From positions 1 to 35,318 of the forward strand of contig NZ_JARFTR010000003.1 in NCBI RefSeq assembly GCF_029167235.1: a stretch of DNA of 35,318 nt. Reading direction: 5' to 3'. Both the position numbers and the translations under genes were made by a program. Every line of letters begins with the position of its first letter. The first letter of the stretch is position 1. The stretch is from Kamptonema sp. UHCC 0994. GTDB lineage: Bacteria; Cyanobacteriota; Cyanobacteriia; Cyanobacteriales; Microcoleaceae. Under the pieces are notes generated by a model. That model worked only from the letters and a program-made list of their open reading frames with translations, was not told where the DNA came from and ran no database searches. Below, piece by piece: positions 1-8,061 of the stretch.

Positions 1-35
1 GGATGGCGGCGTTACGTAATCGTGCGTAAGTCCTG
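1..35. repeat. Right half of a MITE-like hairpin element, cut by window edge
   Basis: The first 35 bases carry a right hairpin arm ending GGCGGCGTTAC, followed by GTGCGTAAGTCCTG. This matches the right end of the complete copy at 32181-32272. It is the leftmost of six related copies in this window. The left half lies outside the window. Confidence 0.6.
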
Positions 36-147
36 TCAAAGATAACTAGATAGGCAGGTAACAATTGCTCTATTGAAACTTTGAATTCCTCTACAAATTT
101 ATGGTGCATATTGGTGTTAGTGAAAAGGAGATAAGGTTTTATTTTTC

Positions 148-1506
148 TTACCATTCCTGCAAGGCGATCGCGATTCCTTGTTTTAAATTTTGTCTCAGGT
201 TGTTTTCCTTCGCCAAGTTTTCTAATTGCTGGTAAGCTTGTTGAGGTGCTAGTTGTTTGAGCGCCGCTATGCAGTGAAGTCTGATACTACTATCGGCATC
301 TGCCAACATTTCAATCAAAGGTTCTATTGCCTTTTTATCTCCCAGTTGTCCTAATCCTAAAGCCAGAGATTGTTTTACTTCTCCCACAATTACTGGATGT
401 CTAGCTTGTAATAAATTGATTAAAATGTCTGCGGCTTGAGGTTTTAAGTTTGGATTTTCTACTCGCCCCAAAATAGTGATAATTTCTTTAATTAAGGAAG
501 AAGGAAGAGAGATGAAGGAAGAAGGATGAGAAGTTATTTCTAATTCTAGGTTTTTGTTTTCTTCTTTTTCTTGAAAGTTCCCCGACTCGATTAAGACTTT
601 TTGTAAATAGTCTAAAGCTGTTTTTGTTTCCATCCAACCTAAAGCACGGACGGCTTCAATTTGCAAAGAAACCGGGGTTTTTTGAGATTGGAATAGCTCA
701 AATAAGGCGGCGGCGGCGGTGTCTGTTTTTATCCGTCCTAGTGCGATCGCGGCTGCCAAACACACTTCTAAATGGATATCCTTAAGTAACGGTTTGAGTA
801 AGTTTACCAGATCCAATTCGCCGTCTAAATAGGAACGCAAACCTAAAGCGATCGCAGCTTCTTTTCTAACCGCTGTCACTGGATCTTTTAGAGCTTTTAC
901 CAGTACCGGCGGAATACGGGAATCGTGAAAGCTAGATAGACCTTCAATTGCAGCCAGACGCACCGAGGCAAGCGGATCGCCTGCTACACTTAGCAAAGGC
1001 TCAATAGTTTCAGGCTGTCGAATTTGGGCAAGTGCAGATGTTGCAAACTGTCGGGATTCTTCGTGAACCAAGAGATTTGTCAAAGATGCGATCGCGCTGG
1101 GGCCTAAATTAGCGAGGGTATCTGCGGCGATGCTACTCAATTCTTCGCTTTCAGAGGTTTTAAGAAGTTCCACTAGAGTTGCGATCGCTTCTGGTCGGTC
1201 GAAATTGCCCAAAATCCGAACGGCGAACCAACGTTGCTCTAAGTCTGCATCTTCATCTTCAATAATAGCAATCAAAGGCGCGATCGCGATCGTTCCCAGA
1301 TTAGGCAATACCTTGGCAATTTCCCACCGATCTTGGAAATCCCCCAATTCTAATACATCTAAAGCTAGAGTCAGCACTTGCTGTGAATAAGAGGAAGAAA
1401 TTCCTAGTTTCTTGTCGCTATTCCCCAATTGCTGCAAATATTGAGCTAGCAAAGACCAATTTCTCTGCTTCGCTGCTACTTGTGCTTGCTCTAAAACATC
1501 AGACAT
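148..1506 (-). CDS. HEAT-repeat (PBS-lyase HEAT-like) scaffold protein
   Basis: A 452-residue, all-helical protein built of about ten HEAT-like repeats of roughly 30 residues. Typical lines are 'VRLAAIEGL', 'VRKEAAIALG' and 'IRLHCIAAL', the pattern of PBS-lyase-type HEAT repeats common in cyanobacteria. No catalytic residues of a phycobilin lyase can be recognised, so a protein-protein scaffold is the safest reading. The ATG at 1506 gives a normal N-terminus. Residues about 325-339 are a Ser/Pro-rich break in the repeats, encoded by purine-rich simple sequence (GGAAGAA type, about 491-533), which looks like repeat DNA that entered the gene. It stands alone on the minus strand, so context gives no partner. 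There is no signal peptide, so it is probably cytosolic. Confidence 0.8.
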   Translation of the reverse strand: MSDVLEQAQVAAKQRNWSLLAQYLQQLGNSDKKLGISSSYSQQVLTLALDVLELGDFQDRWEIAKVLPNLGTIAIAPLIAIIEDEDADLEQRWFAVRILGNFDRPEAIATLVELLKTSESEELSSIAADTLANLGPSAIASLTNLLVHEESRQFATSALAQIRQPETIEPLLSVAGDPLASVRLAAIEGLSSFHDSRIPPVLVKALKDPVTAVRKEAAIALGLRSYLDGELDLVNLLKPLLKDIHLEVCLAAAIALGRIKTDTAAAALFELFQSQKTPVSLQIEAVRALGWMETKTALDYLQKVLIESGNFQEKEENKNLELEITSHPSSFISLPSSLIKEIITILGRVENPNLKPQAADILINLLQARHPVIVGEVKQSLALGLGQLGDKKAIEPLIEMLADADSSIRLHCIAALKQLAPQQAYQQLENLAKENNLRQNLKQGIAIALQEW

Positions 1507-1543
1507 GATTTTAATTGGCGTTTTCTTAAGGGGCTTAAAATAA

Positions 1544-1635
1544 CAGGGCTTACGTATTATAACGGTGTAGCAAGAGTTGGAGATTGCTTCGCTGGGCTCG
1601 CAATGACAGAAAATCGTAGTAAGTGCGTAAGTCCT
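1544..1635. repeat. MITE-like element with AGGGCTTACG/CGTAAGTCCT ends
   Basis: The element is about 92 bp. Its left end AGGGCTTACGTA and right end GTGCGTAAGTCCT are near-perfect inverted repeats. The interior (GGAGATTGCTTCGC... GCAATGACA) differs from the other copies, so only the ends are shared. It lies between the HEAT-repeat gene and the globin promoter region. Confidence 0.5.
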
Positions 1636-1663
1636 AATTAAGTTGACCTTATTTTAGTTTATT

Positions 1664-1680
1664 TATGTCAATTTGACATA
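1664..1680. promoter_or_regulatory. 17-bp palindromic operator candidate upstream of globin
   Basis: TATGTCAA-T-TTGACATA is a perfect inverted repeat around a single central base, 50 bp before the globin start. Its right arm contains TTGACA, identical to the consensus -35 hexamer. A regulator bound here would therefore compete with RNA polymerase if that hexamer is used. I could not place a convincing -10 at normal spacing, and the regulator is unknown. Confidence 0.4.
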
Positions 1681-1730
1681 ACGTGGTAAAATGTAAGCCA
1701 AGTATTAATTCAAATAGAGGTTAGTTTGCC

Positions 1731-2165
1731 ATGTCTCTGAATGTCGAATTGTTGGAACAAAGTTTTAATCGTATTAAACCAAACGCCCCAGAGTTTGCAG
1801 CCAGTTTCTACGAAAATTTGTTTGCGGACTATCCCCAGGCTAAACCTCTATTTGCTAATGCTAACATGGCAGAGCAAAAAAAGAAAATAATAGCTTCTTT
1901 AGTGCTGGTGATTGAAAATCTGCGTAAACCGGATGCCCTAGCAGGCGCTCTTAAAGGTATGGGTGCTAGGCACGTCCAGTATGGCACTCTCCCAGAGCAT
2001 TACCCACTCGTTGGAGCATCGATCCTGAAAACATTTGAATCTTACTTGGGCGCTGATTGGACACCAGAAGTGAAGCAGGCGTGGGTTGATGCCTATGAAG
2101 CGATCGCTAGCCTCATGCTCGAAGGTGCAGACTATCCCGAAGAAGCACTCAAATTATCCAACTGA
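1731..2165 (+). CDS. Single-domain bacterial globin (flavohaemoglobin/Vitreoscilla Hb-like)
   Basis: A 144-residue haem globin of the type found as the haem domain of flavohaemoglobins and in Vitreoscilla haemoglobin, for O2/NO binding. By alignment from memory with Vitreoscilla Hb: Tyr27 (B10) in 'SFYENLF', Phe41 (CD1) in 'KPLFA', Gln49 (E7 region) and proximal His81 (F8) in 'ARHVQYG'. Tyr91 and Glu131 could complete the His-Tyr-Glu proximal triad. There is no FAD/NAD reductase domain, so an external reductase would be needed for NO dioxygenase activity. The start ATG follows AGAGG about 11 bases upstream. A 17-bp palindrome sits 50 bp upstream and may control it. The lipid-kinase gene follows 76 bp later on the same strand, possibly co-transcribed, without an obvious functional link. 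Confidence 0.9.
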   Translation: MSLNVELLEQSFNRIKPNAPEFAASFYENLFADYPQAKPLFANANMAEQKKKIIASLVLVIENLRKPDALAGALKGMGARHVQYGTLPEHYPLVGASILKTFESYLGADWTPEVKQAWVDAYEAIASLMLEGADYPEEALKLSN

Positions 2166-2241
2166 AACCGAGTTGGTTCTTGGTGGTAAAACAGGGGAGT
2201 TTTGTATTAGGCTATTGCCTAAGCCCTAACTCCTAATTTGT

Positions 2242-3108
2242 ATGAAAAAAGCTTTGCTTTTAGTCAATCAGCACGCCCGAAGCGGACAAAAACTATTATC
2301 TCAAGCTACTGTAGAATTGCAAGCGCTTGGCTTTGAGCTGATCGAAGAATTGACAGAACACCCTCAACATATCCCCGACGCAATCCAGCGCTACAAAAAT
2401 CAAGTTGATTTAGTAATAATCGGCGGCGGGGATGGCACTTTAAATGCGGCTATAGAAGGTTTAATTAACACGAACTTGCCATTAGGAATTTTACCTCTAG
2501 GAACTGCTAATGACTTAGCTCGCACTTTAGGGATTCCTAACTCTTTGTCCGAAGCTTGCCAAGTGATAGCAGCGGGTCAAATTCGTCGAATTGACTTGGG
2601 TTGGGTGAATGGAAAATACTTCTTCAACGTCGCAAGTTTAGGGTTGAGCGTACAAATTACGCAACGCCTAACGAAGGAAGTAAAGCGCCGATGGGGAATT
2701 TTAGCTTATGCCGCGACTGCATTACAAGTAATTTGGCAATCGCGGCCTTTTCGAGCAGAAATTCGAGTAAATAATCAATCAATTAGGGTAAAAACAATTC
2801 AAATTGCCGTAGGAAACGGTCGCTATTACGGCGGAGGAATGACAGTAGCTGAGGATGCAACAATCGACGATCAGCGGCTAGATTTGTACAGTTTAGAAAC
2901 TAAATATTGGTGGCAAATTATCGCCTTACTACCAGCAATAAGACAAGGAAATCATGCTCTTTGGCCAGGAGTTCGGGCTCTAAATGGTCAAGAAATAGAG
3001 GTGCGTACTTCTAAATCCCGTCGCATCAATACAGATGGCGAAATCACAACTCGCACTCCCGCTATATTTCGCGTTATTCCCAAAGCTCTGGCAGTTTTTG
3101 CCCCTTGA
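2242..3108 (+). CDS. Diacylglycerol kinase-family lipid kinase (YegS/DgkB-like)
   Basis: A 288-residue protein with the DAGK catalytic fold. The nucleotide-binding GGGDGT motif is at residues 61-66, and the family motif 'LGTANDLARTLG' follows at about 86-97. The second beta-rich domain has 'VGNGRYYGGGM' and the C-terminal 'INTDGE' sequence typical of the family. Members phosphorylate diacylglycerol, sphingosine or undecaprenol-like lipids with ATP; the substrate cannot be told from sequence. The length is normal for the family. No clear Shine-Dalgarno precedes the ATG, which is common in cyanobacteria. It lies 76 bp after the globin gene, same strand, and ends in short TTAACAG repeats shared with other spacers. 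Confidence 0.88.
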   Translation: MKKALLLVNQHARSGQKLLSQATVELQALGFELIEELTEHPQHIPDAIQRYKNQVDLVIIGGGDGTLNAAIEGLINTNLPLGILPLGTANDLARTLGIPNSLSEACQVIAAGQIRRIDLGWVNGKYFFNVASLGLSVQITQRLTKEVKRRWGILAYAATALQVIWQSRPFRAEIRVNNQSIRVKTIQIAVGNGRYYGGGMTVAEDATIDDQRLDLYSLETKYWWQIIALLPAIRQGNHALWPGVRALNGQEIEVRTSKSRRINTDGEITTRTPAIFRVIPKALAVFAP

Positions 3109-3143
3109 ATAAACATTAACAGCTAACAGTTAACAGTTAACAA

Positions 3144-5837
3144 TTACCAAGGACTACCAATCATCATAAAAGCTGACCAATAATAAGGATGAGTTAAATT
3201 TGGATTGTCTGGGCCCATAAGTTCTGGTGGCAAAGTTACATTGCCCCTAGAAGCGATATCCGAGCTAGAAATGCGGCTCAAAATTCCTGAGTCAATGCGT
3301 ACTTGACCTTTAATCATTGCTATCTGTGCCTGTCTTAATGCTTCTGCTTTAATCTTGGCTGTTTTCAACTGTTGATAAAACTCGCTCATCAGAGCTAAAG
3401 TTCCTCGATCTGAGACATACCACAAACTCGCGAGGGCTGATTTTACCCCTGCTTGAAATGCCAAACCTGCAAAACCTAACTCTGTTTCTTCATCTCCTAA
3501 TGCTGTACGACAAGAGCTCAGCACCAGCAACTCTACAGGGGGATTATTCCATCCTAACTGCCGCAATTGATCCAAGTGTAATTTTGTATCCCATAATTGA
3601 ATATAAGAATTGCCAGCAGCACCAGGATTAAATTCTCCATGAGTTGCTAAATGAATAATTTGATAAGGCTGTTGCTGGCGCTGAAGTTTAAGATTTTCAA
3701 GAGTAAATTCTTCATTAAGAAAAGATTTTCCAGGCCACAAGTTACCCACAATTGTAGATAATTCTAGAGGTACGGCGGGCAGGGGGCTCAAGTCTTTAAA
3801 TTGCGAGGCTCCCATTGCCAAGACAGAAGCATTTTGTAGAGATTGATAGCGAGTATCAGTTAAACTGAGATTGGGAATAAGGCTCAAGCTATACTTTTCA
3901 ATTAAAAACTGCTTGCCATCGTGCAAAGCTGCTAGTGGGAGAGAGCGTAAACCCGCATCCATTGAAAATAATAGGGTGTTAATTCCATCAGTTTCTAGTG
4001 TTTCTTCTAAGGGTGAAATTAGCCATTTATAGAGTTGTTGAGCAGAGTCTAAATAGCTGTTGGTATTGACTTTTCTGGGATTAGTAATTTCTGAGCGAAA
4101 TTCTCTCGCTAATGCTAACACTTTCTCGCGGTTAGCTTCTGGTATTGTTTTACGAATAGGTGTACCTTTTGGGGTAAATAATACTAACTCTAATTGATCT
4201 GAGAAAGCACTTACATAGATAATTGCAGAACGATTCCCGGTTTGAGTAGTAATTTTTCCCAAGGTATCTCGGATAGTTTGTGGCGTAACTTTAGCATTAA
4301 GAAGATTCTCTCCAAATTTATCATAAAATTGCTGTTCTCGGCTCAAAATAATCGGCATTTCAGCTACAATTGTATTCAAGGGAGCCGCACCGTTATTACT
4401 AGGATTGAGTCTAATTGTTTCTCCGCTTTCGCGTGGCGATCGGAATTCTGGGCGGCCTATACTGAAGTTGCCATTAGAAGCCATTGGGATTTGTCTATCA
4501 GGTGTTCCGTTTGGAACCATTCTGGGTTCAGCACCGCTATGATTAAATGAAGGCATTGTACTTAAATTATAAGTATCACCACCTAAAGGAAACATAGATG
4601 GTGTGGAAATAGTAGGCATTCCACTACTAGGAATCATAGGTAATTTCCCATTTGAAAGCAATACTGAAGACAACAAAATATCTGAAGTATTAATGTTGTT
4701 ATTAAATACTGGAACTGTCGCATTTAATGGCGAAGGAGCTGAAGTATTAATGTTGTTATTAAATACTGGAACTGTCGCATTTAATGGCGAAGGAGCTGAA
4801 GTATTAATGTTGTTATTAAATACTGGAACTGTTGCGTTGAAGTTAGTTGCTGTGGATTGATCGTTACCTTTTGGTATTGGTGGAGCTTGACTTTCTAAAA
4901 ATGAGGGGTCAATGCTGCTAGAATTGGTTATATAAGTAGGTGTGATGAGTAATACTTCACCGTTACTATTAACAATAACATTTGAGGCGTTTCTATCACT
5001 GCCGCCTGTCAGTAGTTGTGGCAAATTGGTGGGTTTTGGGAAATCGAAATTAGAGGATAGAGCGGATTTTTCCCTAATTGGTACTTCTAAATTCAGCAAA
5101 TGTCCAGGTTGGCTAATACGGAAAATATTTTGTTCTGGTAGAAGGGCAACGGTAATATTGCCGCCGGGAGCTTGCAATTCTCCATTATTAATAGCAATAC
5201 TACCTAAAAGTATTAAATTTTTTCCTGGTTCTACTGCCAAAATTCCATTGTTAACAATAGTTCCAGATCCTGTTAATGGAAAGGAAAAAACATTCGGCGT
5301 TCCTATTAAGGAAGAGTAATCATTAGGGCCACCAGCATTAAACCAGCCTTTATTAAAGCCGATACCCGCAGCGGTGGTAGCTGTAAAATCTCCTGGTACA
5401 TTCAAGCGGGCATTAGCACCAAAGATAATGCCAGACGGGTTCATTAAAAATAGATTAGAATTGCCACCTGTAACTGAAATTAAGCCATTAATTAGAGAAG
5501 GATTGCCACCGACAACGCGACCGAGTATATTTTGGATAGAGGGATTAGTAAGAAAGTTTGCTATCTGGCCTTCATTCAAACCAAATTGTTGAAAACTATG
5601 GAAAAGATTAGTACCATCGCCGGATAATTTACCACCGCTAATATCGAGACGATTTCCGTTAGGAATGACAAGTGTTCCAGTGCCGTCGCTAGCAGGCGTT
5701 ATGGGTTGTCCCAGGGCAAGCTTCGGCGATAAAACCGACTCTAAGATTGGCAAAAGTAAACCACAAAACCAGAATAAAACTATTAGTCGTTTATTGTTAA
5801 TTCTGAAGGTGCTTGATAGACGTTTTATTCTTAGCAT
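3144..5837 (-). CDS. Secreted TPS (filamentous-haemagglutinin-type) domain + CHAT protease domain protein
   Basis: An 897-residue two-module protein. The N-terminus has a long signal sequence (hydrophobic core about residues 19-36, likely cut near 'ALG'). A two-partner-secretion domain follows, with 'LFLMNPSGIIFGANA', the hallmark of FHA-like exoproteins. The middle (about 165-590) is Asn/Ser/Pro-rich linker with a 19-residue repeat. The C-terminal third (about 600-897) is a CHAT domain, a caspase-fold putative cysteine protease, with His733 in 'ATHGE' and Cys776 in 'SSCRTA'. Known CHAT proteins cleave proteins or signal in stress and defence responses. Here the domain should be exported through an outer-membrane TpsB pore, which is not encoded in this window. 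The gene starts 47 bp after the adenylate cyclase stop on the same strand, so one transcript is plausible. Confidence 0.85.
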   Translation of the reverse strand: MLRIKRLSSTFRINNKRLIVLFWFCGLLLPILESVLSPKLALGQPITPASDGTGTLVIPNGNRLDISGGKLSGDGTNLFHSFQQFGLNEGQIANFLTNPSIQNILGRVVGGNPSLINGLISVTGGNSNLFLMNPSGIIFGANARLNVPGDFTATTAAGIGFNKGWFNAGGPNDYSSLIGTPNVFSFPLTGSGTIVNNGILAVEPGKNLILLGSIAINNGELQAPGGNITVALLPEQNIFRISQPGHLLNLEVPIREKSALSSNFDFPKPTNLPQLLTGGSDRNASNVIVNSNGEVLLITPTYITNSSSIDPSFLESQAPPIPKGNDQSTATNFNATVPVFNNNINTSAPSPLNATVPVFNNNINTSAPSPLNATVPVFNNNINTSDILLSSVLLSNGKLPMIPSSGMPTISTPSMFPLGGDTYNLSTMPSFNHSGAEPRMVPNGTPDRQIPMASNGNFSIGRPEFRSPRESGETIRLNPSNNGAAPLNTIVAEMPIILSREQQFYDKFGENLLNAKVTPQTIRDTLGKITTQTGNRSAIIYVSAFSDQLELVLFTPKGTPIRKTIPEANREKVLALAREFRSEITNPRKVNTNSYLDSAQQLYKWLISPLEETLETDGINTLLFSMDAGLRSLPLAALHDGKQFLIEKYSLSLIPNLSLTDTRYQSLQNASVLAMGASQFKDLSPLPAVPLELSTIVGNLWPGKSFLNEEFTLENLKLQRQQQPYQIIHLATHGEFNPGAAGNSYIQLWDTKLHLDQLRQLGWNNPPVELLVLSSCRTALGDEETELGFAGLAFQAGVKSALASLWYVSDRGTLALMSEFYQQLKTAKIKAEALRQAQIAMIKGQVRIDSGILSRISSSDIASRGNVTLPPELMGPDNPNLTHPYYWSAFMMIGSPW
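4684..4838 (-). repeat. 57-bp in-frame tandem repeat in the TPS-CHAT gene
   Basis: Two identical 57-base units (4684-4740, 4741-4797) are followed by a third, partial copy that decays after about 41 bases. Each unit encodes 19 residues including 'NATVPVFNNNINTSAPSPL', in the linker before the CHAT domain. The unit length is a multiple of three, so copy-number change would keep the frame. Confidence 0.9.
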
Positions 5838-5884
5838 TTGAGTAATTTGTGTTAGTGGTAAATTTCTAGCTTGCCTAAAGGCTT

Positions 5885-7597
5885 TTATTTTTCAATACTG
5901 GGAAAATCTTCTCGTGAATTACTTATACCAACATTCTGATTTTCAGTAATAAGTCGATCGCTGATTTTTCCCTTAATTAAGTAAGTGACCATCTCCCCTT
6001 TGCCTTTGATTTCAATTAAACCCCGCTTTTCTATCCAGTATTTATCTCGCAAATATTGGTAAGTTGCTTCTGCGATCTGAATTCCTCCTACAACGCCGTG
6101 AGATTCCATGCGGCTGGCTATATTTACAGTATCACCCCAGAGATCGTAAATAAATTTTTTCGTACCAATTACACCAGCGACTACCGAACCCGTATTGATG
6201 CCAATTCTGATACTAAATGCGTCGTTATGTTTTTCATTAAAACGGACAATTGCTTGCTGCATATCCAAGGCCATATTCGCAATTGCCTCTGCATGATCTT
6301 TGCGGGGATTAGGAAGTCCACCAACTACCATGTAAGCATCACCAATGGTTTTGATTTTTTCCAACCCATGCTGCATTGCCAAGAAATCAAAAGAGGAAAA
6401 TATTTCATTGAGCAACTTAACTAATTCTGTTGGGGAAATATGGGAAGACAGCTTAGTAAAACCGGCAATGTCAGCAAACAATACAGTTACATTTTCAAAA
6501 CTGTCGGCAATAGTCCCTGGTTCCCGCTTCAGGCGATCTGCGATCGCTTTTGGCAAGACATTTAGCAGTAAACGTTCGGACTTTTCCTGTTCAATTTCTA
6601 ATTGTTCTAAGGCAGACTGAAATGAATTTCTGATTGCCAAAGCTAGCACTACTGTTGCCACCGCAGATGCTCCTAGCAACACCGCTGCGCCTATACTTGT
6701 CAGATTAATTTGAACCCGTGCTCGTTCTACTTCCTCTGTCGCCACAGTCAGTAATTTTTCTGAAACAGCAGCAGTCTGCTCATCAAAAGTATCGCTAATT
6801 TTGCGAATATCGCTATCGAGGGAGGTAAGTTCTTTAGATTCCAATTCATAGCCGCCGAGATATCGTTGCGCTTGTTCTTTTTGTGAAGTATCTAATTTTT
6901 GGGAGCGACGAATTGCCTCTCGTAGCGCGATAACAGCCTCAGAAAGCGATCGCTTTTCCATGTCGGATCGTTTGAGCAAATATTCCTTTTCTAAAGCTTG
7001 CATTTGATTGTACAAAGCTATTAATTCCGTTTCGCTAGCTAGTTGGAGAGTATCGTGCAACAATTCAGACTTACGATCTGCTCTGGCCAGTACGCCTGTC
7101 TGATCTTCACCTAACATCCCCACTAATCCTACTGCTTCTCTAAAATTGTCGCTATAATTTCTAACTTTTTCTTCGTATTCCACCAAATCAGGATTACTGC
7201 GGCGTAGTCCCTCGCTTGCACTTTCACTGGTGAGCAATTTTTGCAATTCATCCCTAATTTGCAGCACTTTTAGGATCTGCTTATCGTGGGGTTCTGCGTA
7301 ATCTTGCCGCGCTTTTTCAAAACCAATTATTGACCACTGGCGAAAGAATTCTGTTTCCTTTCGGCGTGCTTGTGCTAAATTTTTATTCATATCAAACACT
7401 AACCGTTGGATTTTGATACTTGTAACCATCGCCGATTCAGTTTTGTTCCGAACGACGCTGAGGGAAAAAAGCCCAGTTAGAGCTACTGTGCCAATTAACA
7501 GCAATTGAGCGCTAGAAGCTAACCTAAACTTGCGAGTTATACTGCGTTTGCTCCAGGTTTTAGTGAGCTTTTCCCTGATATTTGTCAAATTAGTCAA
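5885..7597 (-). CDS. Membrane-bound class III adenylate cyclase
   Basis: A 570-residue protein. It has TM1 at about 29-48, an extracytoplasmic helical sensor of about 240 residues rich in coiled coil, and TM2 at about 297-320. A short linker leads to a class III cyclase domain (about 340-550). Catalytic residues are all visible: metal-binding Asp376 ('FADIAGFT') and Asp420 ('TIGDAYM'), purine-selecting Lys416 and Asp485 ('YDLWGD'), and Asn492/Arg496 ('NIASRM'). Lys plus Asp predict ATP rather than GTP, so the product should be cAMP. The start is TTG at 7597, supported by GGGAGG eight or nine bases upstream; no ATG fits. An 8-bp hairpin (arms 7610-7617/7641-7648) overlaps the first bases of that site and may affect translation. 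The downstream neighbour is the TPS-CHAT gene. Confidence 0.9.
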   Translation of the reverse strand: MTNLTNIREKLTKTWSKRSITRKFRLASSAQLLLIGTVALTGLFSLSVVRNKTESAMVTSIKIQRLVFDMNKNLAQARRKETEFFRQWSIIGFEKARQDYAEPHDKQILKVLQIRDELQKLLTSESASEGLRRSNPDLVEYEEKVRNYSDNFREAVGLVGMLGEDQTGVLARADRKSELLHDTLQLASETELIALYNQMQALEKEYLLKRSDMEKRSLSEAVIALREAIRRSQKLDTSQKEQAQRYLGGYELESKELTSLDSDIRKISDTFDEQTAAVSEKLLTVATEEVERARVQINLTSIGAAVLLGASAVATVVLALAIRNSFQSALEQLEIEQEKSERLLLNVLPKAIADRLKREPGTIADSFENVTVLFADIAGFTKLSSHISPTELVKLLNEIFSSFDFLAMQHGLEKIKTIGDAYMVVGGLPNPRKDHAEAIANMALDMQQAIVRFNEKHNDAFSIRIGINTGSVVAGVIGTKKFIYDLWGDTVNIASRMESHGVVGGIQIAEATYQYLRDKYWIEKRGLIEIKGKGEMVTYLIKGKISDRLITENQNVGISNSREDFPSIEK

Positions 7598-8061
7598 TTT
7601 GAGTTCCTCCCAGCACTAACTGCTTTGTGCTATGACACCGAGTGCTGGAATTCGTGCCCAAAATTGCCGGCTGCGATCGCTTGGCCTGTTAATGCCGAGA
7701 TTGTCCATCCAGTAACGGAGGCACTTGTTTTGCATCAATAGCGCTGTCGGGATTGCCTGAGTGAGGCAACAGTGGAGCCTTTTCATTCTATGCACCCTGT
7801 TTTTGCTTATCCGTATCAACGGAGGTTGAGAAAGGCTGAACTCTATGATAACACTAGAGCCTGGCCTGTGAGGGGGGAATATCCTTAATGGTCTCACCAG
7901 TGTGGGGAGAGAGGTATGAGGAGAATGGACGAGAAATTTCTGAGTTATTAGTTATTAGTTTTTACTATATAATAGTTTTAACTGCAAAAATATTGGTAAA
8001 ATCATAAGTTACTCCACTGTTTTTCATGTCCTAAACCAGAAATTTTTCACTACTAAGTCAA
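7598..8061. other. Gene-poor spacer of 464 bp; leader of the cyclase gene
   Basis: No convincing gene lies here. A 93-codon minus-strand frame (7616-7897) has a composition unlike a protein and no homology I recognise. The part next to the cyclase forms a hairpin, arms 7610-7617 and 7641-7648 (CCAGCACT/AGTGCTGG), directly before the ribosome site. Further small complementary blocks (for example GCCT...AGGC near 7755-7767) suggest a folded leader but match no riboswitch I know. The part near 7940-8000 is AT-rich with TTATTAG repeats. Confidence 0.4.

Noticed and set aside
4684-4838. 57-bp repeats as a CRISPR or integration site
   Set aside because: Direct tandem copies without spacers, in frame inside a coding region.
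7616-7897. 93-codon minus-strand frame just upstream of the adenylate cyclase
   Set aside because: Composition (many Arg, Pro, Cys, Ser without pattern), no family and overlap with a likely folded leader; treated as chance.
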